5,673 bases of DNA from Betaproteobacteria bacterium (GTDB taxonomy: Bacteria > Pseudomonadota > Gammaproteobacteria > Burkholderiales > UBA9220). How positions within the stretch are numbered: position 1 is the stretch's first letter; every line of letters starts with the position of its first letter. The notes under the pieces were generated by a model that saw only the letters and a program-made list of their open reading frames with translations, searched no databases and was not told the DNA's origin. The translations under genes and the position numbers were made by a program. Positions 1 through 4,924 of the stretch are shown one piece after another. The DNA lies in contig JAGUYQ010000205.1 in the NCBI GenBank assembly GCA_020061285.1, positions 1 to 5,673 on the forward strand, in the 5' to 3' direction.

Positions 1-132
1 GCTCCCGAGCCGGGGGGAAGGCGGAATACCGCCATGCCTGCCGACTCGCCCAAACCCAACAGCGGCGGGCAAGGCAAGAAGCCGTTCAAGAAATTCCACA
101 AGCGGCCGCCCAAGAGTAACGCGCCCTCTTAA
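1..132 (+). CDS. C-terminal tail of an unidentified protein (5' end outside window)
   Basis: An open frame runs from the first base of the window to a TAA at 130-132 and gives about 43 residues. The peptide is low-complexity and basic, rich in Lys, Pro, Gly and Asn, with a run of alternating Lys/Phe/His near the end (KKPFKKFHKRPPK). Tails like this occur on RNA-binding proteins such as DEAD-box helicases and some pseudouridine synthases, but nothing here identifies the family. An ATG at 34 could instead start a 32-residue peptide; it follows a perfect hairpin (GGCGG-AATA-CCGCC, 20-33) that would hinder initiation, so a tail of a longer upstream gene is preferred. The frame could also be chance. 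Confidence 0.4.
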   Translation, partial: APEPGGRRNTAMPADSPKPNSGGQGKKPFKKFHKRPPKSNAPS

Positions 133-147
133 GGGTACGCGAGGGGT

Positions 148-165
148 CGGTTTTCCCAAAATCCG
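148..165 (+). other. small inverted repeat between the upstream gene and the MYG1-family gene
   Basis: CGGTTTT (148-154) and AAAATCCG (158-165) can pair as seven base pairs with one bulged T (162) around a three-base CCC loop. It begins 16 bases after the TAA at 130-132. No T-run follows, so it is not a standard intrinsic terminator; it may be a weak terminator or an RNA 3' end structure. It ends just before the GTG at 169, which argues against that codon as the start of the next gene. Confidence 0.25.
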
Positions 166-219
166 GACGTGCCCGGCTGGGCGCGTTGCGGGTATGTATT
201 GCAGAATGACTCTCAAGCA

Positions 220-1146
220 ATGAACATGGCGTCTACCCTTTCCGTTATCCTCCTGCGGCCCGAAACCGTTGCCGCCACCCATTCCGGCTCCTTCCATGCG
301 GACGACGTATTGGCGGCGGCGACGCTGCGCCTGGTAAATCCGTCGTTGCCCATTCTGCGCACCCGGGACCAAGACCAGTTGAACGCCGCGGACATCGTGT
401 TCGACGTGGGGCGTGTGTTCGACCCCGCAAGCGGCCGTTTCGACCATCATCAACTGGAGTACCGGGAAGCGCGGGAAAATGGCATTCCCTTCAGCTCCTT
501 CGGCTTGATTTGGCGGGAGCTGGGGGCGGCGCTCTGCGGGTCGGCCGCGGCGGCTGCCAGGGTCGATCGCTGGCTGGTGCAAGGCGTGGACGCCGTGGAC
601 TGCGGCGTCACCCTTAACAAGGAAGCCTCGCCGGTAACCGTGATGTCCATTTCCTCGGCCATCGGCAGCTTCAACCCCGGCTGGCAGGACGACGCCTCGC
701 CGGAGGCCCGGATCGAGGCTTTCGAACAGGCCGTCGCATGGGCGAAAGCCGTTCTGCAAAACACCATCCGCGACGCCAGGGGCTTGGAGGCGGCCCGTGC
801 CGTCGTGGAGCGAGGTGTTTTATCGGAAGGGGGACGATTGCTGGTGCTGGACAACGACGTGCCGTGGAAGGAAGCCGTATTGGGGTCGCCCGAGTTCGAG
901 CGCGTTCTGTATGTCGTTTCCCCGGATACCCAAGAGAAATGGCATGTGCACACGGTTCCGGATTTTCCGGGCAGCTTCAATAACCGGCAGTCGCTGCCCG
1001 CCGCCTGGGCCGGGTTGGATGGCGGGGAATTGGACGCCGTCGTCGGCATACAAGGCTGCGTGTTTTGCCACCGGGGGCGCTTCGTCGCCGGGCACAGGAC
1101 CAAGGACGGGGCACTGGAAATGGCCCGGCTGGCCCTGCGGGGCTAA
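220..1146 (+). CDS. MYG1 / UPF0160 family protein, predicted metal-dependent DHH-type nuclease
   Basis: This is a member of the MYG1 (GAMM1, UPF0160) family. The eukaryotic member is reported as a 3'-5' RNA exonuclease; bacterial members are poorly studied, so the activity here is inferred. From ATG 220 the protein has 308 residues, near the family's usual size. The metal-site motifs are intact: THSGSFHADDV at residues 20-30 (H21, H26, D28, D29), FDVG near 61-64, DHHQ at 75-78 and GVDAVDCG near 122-129. The C-terminal half carries family blocks: a LVLDNDVPW strand, the VVSP...W.V.TVP segment, the SFNNRQSLP loop and GIQGCVFCHRGRF near 276-288. No signal peptide or membrane segment is seen, so it is cytoplasmic. 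The start is uncertain: GTG 169 is the first possible codon, and ATG 220 and ATG 226 are in frame, none with a good Shine-Dalgarno site. The conserved domain begins near residue 17, which favours ATG 220 or 226. The gene stands alone and converges on the CorC-type gene. Confidence 0.92.
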   Translation: MNMASTLSVILLRPETVAATHSGSFHADDVLAAATLRLVNPSLPILRTRDQDQLNAADIVFDVGRVFDPASGRFDHHQLEYREARENGIPFSSFGLIWRELGAALCGSAAAAARVDRWLVQGVDAVDCGVTLNKEASPVTVMSISSAIGSFNPGWQDDASPEARIEAFEQAVAWAKAVLQNTIRDARGLEAARAVVERGVLSEGGRLLVLDNDVPWKEAVLGSPEFERVLYVVSPDTQEKWHVHTVPDFPGSFNNRQSLPAAWAGLDGGELDAVVGIQGCVFCHRGRFVAGHRTKDGALEMARLALRG

Positions 1147-1193
1147 GCCTCCGAAAGCCCTCAAAGGGGCTCACGATTGCCGCCCGGAGCCCT
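1138..1193. terminator. GC-rich overlapping inverted repeats in the convergent gap (possible bidirectional terminator)
   Basis: The 45 bases between the two convergent stop codons, plus their edges, hold several copies of the AGCC(C)/GGGCT element. AGCCC (1156-1160) pairs with GGGCT (1167-1171) around a short CAAA-containing loop. GGGCTC (1167-1172) can instead pair with GAGCCC (1187-1192), which overlaps the last base of the stop codon of the minus-strand gene. A further small hairpin spans the TAA of the MYG1-family gene (1139-1151). No T-run follows on either strand, so classic intrinsic termination is not shown. The position suggests a 3' end structure serving both genes, but this is inference. 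Confidence 0.3.
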
Positions 1194-2502
1194 AATCGGC
1201 CCTCTCCACCGGCTCGGCACGCCGAATGGCGAGCACCTGGTCCACCCGGTTGCGGTCCACGTCGACCACCTCGAATTCCCAACCGCCGCAGGAAAATTGC
1301 TCGGCCTTGCGCGGGATGCGGCCGAGGGAGGCGAGCACGAACCCCCCCACGGTATGGAAGTTCCCCAGGTCTTCGTGGGGAATGGCGCGAATTTCCAGTT
1401 TATCCTTCATTTCGTCGATGGGCAGCAGGCCGTCCAGCAGCCAGGAGCCGTCCGGACGGCGCACGGCGAGGGCGTCTTCCGGCGTGTCGCCCAGGGGCAT
1501 CATCTCCCCCACCAGGGAGAGCATCAGGTCGTCCAGGGTGACGATGCCCTCGGTGACGCCGAATTCGCTGACCACCAGCGCGAAGGTGGTCTTCTGTTGG
1601 CGCAGGGTGCGCAGGAGGTCGATCAGGGTGAGCGTGCCGGGCACGAAGAGGGGCGAGCTGAGGGGTATCTCGGCGAAGTCCACGGTGCCCTCGATGGCCG
1701 CTTGCAGGATGTCGTGGCTTTCGGCGATGCCGATGACCTGCTGCAAGTCGCCCTTGCAAACCGGCAGTTGCGAATGGGGCGCTTCCCGCAGCAGCCTGAG
1801 GTTGCGCTCCCTCGTGGCGAGCAGGTCCAGGTAGGCCACGTCGGCGGCGGGGGTCATGATGGCGGCCAGGCGGCGGTCCTCCAGGCGCAGGACGTTGCCC
1901 AGGAGGTGGCTTTCCTCCGGCGCGAGGGCGCCCACCTTGGCCCCCTCGTCCACGAAGGCGAGGATATCCTCGACGCTGGTGATGGCGGGCGCCGCGTGAA
2001 TCGGCAGGATCGCCAGCACCCGGTCGGCGGACCAGGAGAGGAAATGGATGGCCGGCGACAGCAGGCGGATGAAGAGCGCCATGAACGGCGCGCACAAGGC
2101 GGCCACCCGTTCCGGGTGGGCGATCGCGATGCGTTTGGGAACGATCTCGCCCAGGACGATGGAGACCGCGGTCACGATGACAATGGTGGCGGCGAACGAG
2201 ATTTCCTCCCGCCATTCGGCCAGCCAAGGCAGGCCGTCTGGGATCGCGCCGCCGATGGAAGCGGAGAGCGCCGATTCCCCGTAGATGCCGATCAACAGGG
2301 CGGCGGCGGTGATGCCGGTCTGGGTCGCCGCCAGCAGGCGGCTCGGGTGTTCCTTAATGGCGATGGCGGCAACGGCGCCTTTGTTCCCTTCCTCGGCCAT
2401 TTGGGCGAGCCTGGCCCGGCGCGCGGAGGCGAGGGCCATTTCGGCCAGGGCAAAGAAGCCGGAAAGCACGATAAGGAAAACGAGGACCCCTAGGGCATTC
2501 AT
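1192..2502 (-). CDS. CorC/HlyC-family membrane protein: DUF21 (CNNM) + CBS pair + CorC_HlyC domain
   Basis: This 436-residue inner-membrane protein has the UPF0053 (hemolysin C / CorC) layout and about the length of E. coli YtfL (PaeA), a cadaverine/putrescine exporter. Other relatives are linked to Mg2+/Co2+ efflux, so the substrate here is open. The DUF21 domain fills about residues 1-170: a first helix near 3-25 with the typical SGFFALAEMAL pattern, then hydrophobic stretches near 58-78, 100-122 and 133-156, with GEIVPKRIA at 118-126 between the last two. The CBS pair covers about 215-335, starting at IMTP (215-218) and ending at GIVTLDDLMLSLVGE (319-333). A CorC_HlyC domain follows (about 345-430) with the usual DGLLPIDE and TVGGFVLASLGRIP motifs. 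ATG 2502 is chosen because GGAG at 2510-2513 lies seven bases upstream. An extended -10 promoter sits just upstream, so it is probably transcribed separately from the nuo-like operon although both are on the minus strand. Confidence 0.95.
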   Translation of the reverse strand: MNALGVLVFLIVLSGFFALAEMALASARRARLAQMAEEGNKGAVAAIAIKEHPSRLLAATQTGITAAALLIGIYGESALSASIGGAIPDGLPWLAEWREEISFAATIVIVTAVSIVLGEIVPKRIAIAHPERVAALCAPFMALFIRLLSPAIHFLSWSADRVLAILPIHAAPAITSVEDILAFVDEGAKVGALAPEESHLLGNVLRLEDRRLAAIMTPAADVAYLDLLATRERNLRLLREAPHSQLPVCKGDLQQVIGIAESHDILQAAIEGTVDFAEIPLSSPLFVPGTLTLIDLLRTLRQQKTTFALVVSEFGVTEGIVTLDDLMLSLVGEMMPLGDTPEDALAVRRPDGSWLLDGLLPIDEMKDKLEIRAIPHEDLGNFHTVGGFVLASLGRIPRKAEQFSCGGWEFEVVDVDRNRVDQVLAIRRAEPVERAD

Positions 2503-2509
2503 GCGGATG

Positions 2510-2513
2510 CTCC
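2510..2513 (-). promoter_or_regulatory. Shine-Dalgarno site of the CorC-type gene
   Basis: GGAG on the minus strand, seven bases before the ATG at 2502-2500. It fixes this start; the other ATG just upstream is out of frame. Confidence 0.6.
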
Positions 2514-2534
2514 ATTCTTATGGCAACGAACGCT

Positions 2535-2543
2535 ATTCTAGCA
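2535..2543 (-). promoter_or_regulatory. extended -10 promoter of the CorC-type gene
   Basis: Read on the minus strand, the bases are TGCTAGAAT: an exact extended -10 TGn motif followed by TAGAAT, one mismatch from TATAAT. No good -35 is present at the normal spacing (GCGCGG lies 17 bases upstream), as is common for extended -10 promoters. Transcription would start near 2528 and give a leader of about 26 bases carrying the GGAG ribosome site. The call is by pattern only. Confidence 0.45.
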
Positions 2544-2578
2544 AGGGGTGTGGGTTTCCGCGCCTCTTGGCTATCCAG

Positions 2579-2598
2579 GGCAATGGGGATGCCATGCC
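2579..2598 (-). terminator. imperfect hairpin downstream of the nuo-like operon (weak terminator candidate)
   Basis: On the minus strand GGCATGG pairs with CCATTGCC through seven base pairs with one bulged T, closing a five-base loop. It begins about 25 bases after the stop codon of the ferritin-like gene, in the 120-base gap before the CorC-type gene. No T-run follows, so if transcription ends here it would be weak or Rho-dependent. Read-through into the CorC-type gene cannot be excluded. Confidence 0.2.
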
Positions 2599-2622
2599 GG
2601 GGGCGACTCTCTAGGGGGAAAA

Positions 2623-3126
2623 CTAAACGCCCCCGCCGCGATGCACGATTTCGTAATAGAGCTTTTCGAGTTCCAGCTTGTGCTTCGTTTCCTCGCTGGC
2701 GAGGTAGCGGAACAGGTCGCGGAGCGGGCCCTCGGGCGCCGTCTCGGCGAGTTCGCCGTAGTGCAGCATGGCGGCGTGTTCGCGGCCCATGGCGTATTGC
2801 AGCACGGCCTGGTCGTCGGGATGGTCGCCGAGGTCCGGCAGGTGAAGGCAGTCGGAAAACTTGCTGTCCGTGGCCGTCCGTTCGATCTCGGCCTTGACCT
2901 GCTCGGCGATGTCGGCGCGCTGCGCCAGCGCGCTGAAGAGGTCGTAGTGGTTCTGTTCCTCGGCCGCGAGTTCCTCGACCAGGTAGCGGATGCGCTTGCT
3001 GACCTTCGGGATCAGGCCGCGGTAGAAATCCCGCGCGGTTTCCTCGAAGCCGGTGGCGACTTCGAGGATTTCGCGCAGGGTCGTTTTGCCGTGCAGGCGT
3101 TCGATGCCGTGGCTGCCTTCGGTCAT
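2623..3126 (-). CDS. ferritin-like (rubrerythrin-type) diiron protein
   Basis: This 167-residue, all-helical protein has the ferritin-like four-helix pattern with two half-sites. Likely iron ligands are E28 or E29 (in FEETARDFY), E57 and H60 (EEQNH), E116 (MGREHAAM) and E146 and H149 (EETKH): two E...ExxH sets about 30 residues apart, as in rubrerythrin. The C-terminal rubredoxin domain of classical rubrerythrins is absent, since there are no CxxC pairs and only one cysteine (C93). No signal peptide is seen. Family roles include peroxide or oxygen reduction and iron handling; the substrate cannot be read from sequence. Its ATG (3126-3124) overlaps the TGA of the NuoI-GltD fusion gene as ATGA, with GGAGG at 3134-3138 seven bases upstream, so it is probably translationally coupled and may protect or exchange electrons with that enzyme. 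A longer frame reaches back to 3243 inside the fusion gene and lacks this support. Confidence 0.93.
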   Translation of the reverse strand: MTEGSHGIERLHGKTTLREILEVATGFEETARDFYRGLIPKVSKRIRYLVEELAAEEQNHYDLFSALAQRADIAEQVKAEIERTATDSKFSDCLHLPDLGDHPDDQAVLQYAMGREHAAMLHYGELAETAPEGPLRDLFRYLASEETKHKLELEKLYYEIVHRGGGV

Positions 3127-4922
3127 GTCGTTTCCTCCGTCGGGATGAGGGCGGCGTGGATGCTGGCGGCGACGCGGTGGCCGTCGGCCACGGCCGTCAC
3201 GACATCCGGGCCGCGCACCATGTCGCCGGACGCCCATAGCCAAGCCTCGCTGGTCCGACCGCCGGCATCGACCTGGAGACGGCCGCGATTCCAGGCGAGC
3301 TGCTCGGTGAGCGCGTCGCCGAGCAGGGCGGTGTCGGTCATCTGGCCGATCGCCTCGACCACCATGTCGCCGGCGTGGAACTGTTCGTCGCTCTCGTCGT
3401 AGGTCGGGGCGAAGCGGCCCTGGGCGTCGAAGATGGCCTTGACGCGCCAGGTCTTGAGTCCCGTGACCTTGCCGTTCTCGACCACGACCTGCTGGGGGCC
3501 GCGGGCGTCGAGGATGGTGATGCCTTCCTCCCCCGCTTCCTTGATCTCGTCCGGGTCGGCGAGGAAATGGGCCAGGTCTTCCAGGGCGCTGACGGTGACC
3601 TTGACCTCGCCGTAGGCTTGCTTCTGCAGGCGGGCCAGGGTGCGCGCGATGTCCATCGCCACGTTGCCGCCGCCGATGACCACGGCCTGGCGCGGCGTGC
3701 CGAAATCGCTGCAGGCGGTGGCCAGGCGCAGCAGATCGACGGCCTTGCGCACGCCCTCATGGTCGCTGTTGGGAATGCGCGTTGCGCGGCCGAGTTGCAG
3801 GCCGAGGGCGAGCAGCACGGCGTCGTGGCCATTGCGGAGTTCCTCGAGGGTGATGTCCCGGCCGATCCGGACGTTGCAGCGGATATCGACGCCGACGGAG
3901 CGGATCACGTCGATGTCTTGGTCGATGATGCCGTAGGGCAGGCGATATTCGGGGATGCCCCAGCGGGTCATGCCGCCGGGCTTGTCGAGGGCCTCGTACA
4001 CCGTGACGCCGTGGCCCTGTTTCGCCAAGTCGAAGGCGGCGGTAAGCCCCGCCGGGCCGGCGCCGATGATGGCGACTTTCTTGCCGGTGCTGGGCGCGGG
4101 GGGGCCGACGATCTCGCGGCGCTTTTCGACGGGAACCTGGTCCATGATGTGGCGCTTGAGCCAGCGAATCGCGATGGGGTCGCCCTCGTGGCGGGCGGCG
4201 CAGGTGGTTTCGCACTTGTGGGTGCACACCCGGCCGCAGATGCCGGAAAAGGGGTTGGTTTCGTAGAGCAGGCGGACGCCGCGCTCGTAGTCGCCGTCGC
4301 GGACCGCCGCGATGTAGTGGGGAATGGCCATGTGGGTGGGGCAGGTGGCGACGCATAGGCCGCAGGCGACGCAACGGTCCGCCTCCAGCCGGGCCTGCTC
4401 GATGCCGTAGCCATCGACGATCTCCGCGAAGGAGGCGATGCGTTTCTCCGGCGGCATCTCGCCCATGCTCACGCGGGTCTCGGCGGTGAGCCGGTGGCCG
4501 TCGGGGCGGTGATAGCCCAGATCGGCGTCATCCCAGTGCTTCTTGTCCACGCCGGGGGTGAAGCGGAAGGCGTCGGGGTCGCTGTCCACCCAGGTATAGG
4601 CGTTAGACATGCTCAGGGAGCCGGTCATGCAGACGTCGACGCACAGCGCGCACCAGCAGCAGCGGCCGTAGTCGATGCGCGGGCGCAGGCCGGAGTCGCC
4701 CTGCTGGGTCGGGATGCCCTCGACCGGCACCATGTCGATGGCGGCGTTCTGGCAGATGGTCTCGCAGGTTCCGCAGCCGATACATTTCTCCGTATCGTTC
4801 TGGTGGAAGCCGCGGTAACGGGGCGCGCCGGGGCGGTCGTTGAGGGGATCGCGGATCGTCACCGGGTCGCGGAACAGGTTCTTCCACGCGATAAAGGGGG
4901 AGAGGACGTCACGGAGGCTCAT
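3123..4922 (-). CDS. fusion of NuoI-like 2x[4Fe-4S] ferredoxin and GltD-type FAD/NAD(P) oxidoreductase
   Basis: This 599-residue cytoplasmic protein joins two electron-transfer modules. Residues 1-100 resemble complex I subunit NuoI, with C47/C50/C53/C57 and C88/C91/C94/C98 as two CxxCxxCxxxC sites. Residues 100-155 are an acidic linker. From about 156 it follows glutamate synthase small subunit (GltD) and the dihydropyrimidine dehydrogenase N-terminus: the lead-in FAEIVDGYG, Fe-S cysteines C184/C187/C190/C194 and C229/C233/C237/C241, the FAD site GAGPAG (287-292) with E310, GGM at 316-318, the second dinucleotide fold VIGGGNVAMD (415-424) and the C-terminal FAD block ASGDMVRGP (564-572). That gives up to four [4Fe-4S] clusters and one FAD. 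The usual GltD arginine motif after the second fold is absent (about 445-454), so NADPH use is doubtful. The upstream NuoD-like gene ends two bases before this ATG. The likely role is electron entry into a complex I-like enzyme. GltD-like proteins also have other redox partners, and this one is not a true glutamate synthase subunit by context. Confidence 0.94.
   Translation of the reverse strand: MSLRDVLSPFIAWKNLFRDPVTIRDPLNDRPGAPRYRGFHQNDTEKCIGCGTCETICQNAAIDMVPVEGIPTQQGDSGLRPRIDYGRCCWCALCVDVCMTGSLSMSNAYTWVDSDPDAFRFTPGVDKKHWDDADLGYHRPDGHRLTAETRVSMGEMPPEKRIASFAEIVDGYGIEQARLEADRCVACGLCVATCPTHMAIPHYIAAVRDGDYERGVRLLYETNPFSGICGRVCTHKCETTCAARHEGDPIAIRWLKRHIMDQVPVEKRREIVGPPAPSTGKKVAIIGAGPAGLTAAFDLAKQGHGVTVYEALDKPGGMTRWGIPEYRLPYGIIDQDIDVIRSVGVDIRCNVRIGRDITLEELRNGHDAVLLALGLQLGRATRIPNSDHEGVRKAVDLLRLATACSDFGTPRQAVVIGGGNVAMDIARTLARLQKQAYGEVKVTVSALEDLAHFLADPDEIKEAGEEGITILDARGPQQVVVENGKVTGLKTWRVKAIFDAQGRFAPTYDESDEQFHAGDMVVEAIGQMTDTALLGDALTEQLAWNRGRLQVDAGGRTSEAWLWASGDMVRGPDVVTAVADGHRVAASIHAALIPTEETT
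3134..3138 (-). promoter_or_regulatory. Shine-Dalgarno site of the ferritin-like gene
   Basis: GGAGG on the minus strand, seven bases before the ATG at 3126-3124 and inside the last codons of the upstream fusion gene. It decides the start at the ATGA overlap over the longer frame. Confidence 0.75.
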
Positions 4923-4924
4923 CG

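Noticed and set aside
193..200. TATGTATT as a -10 box for the MYG1-family gene
   Set aside because: No -35 or extended -10 motif accompanies it; one AT-rich octamer is not enough evidence.
450..1103. 217-codon minus-strand frame within the MYG1-family gene
   Set aside because: The composition is Ser/Thr/Pro-rich shadow, and the plus strand has the conserved DHH-family motifs.
1177..2493. 438-codon open frame on the plus strand opposite the CorC-type gene
   Set aside because: It is an antisense shadow of a high-GC gene. Its product is a Gly/Gln/Asp/Arg-rich sequence without recognisable motifs, while the opposite strand encodes a clear DUF21-CBS-CorC protein.
3127..3243. 39-residue N-terminal extension of the ferritin-like protein
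   Set aside because: It is Arg/Pro/Gly-rich, lies inside the fusion gene, and the ATGA overlap with a GGAGG site gives a much better start at 3126.
3375..4358. 327-codon plus-strand frame opposite the NuoI-GltD fusion
   Set aside because: It is an Ala/Gly/Asp-rich shadow with no motif or ribosome site, and the minus strand carries all FAD, NAD and Fe-S motifs.
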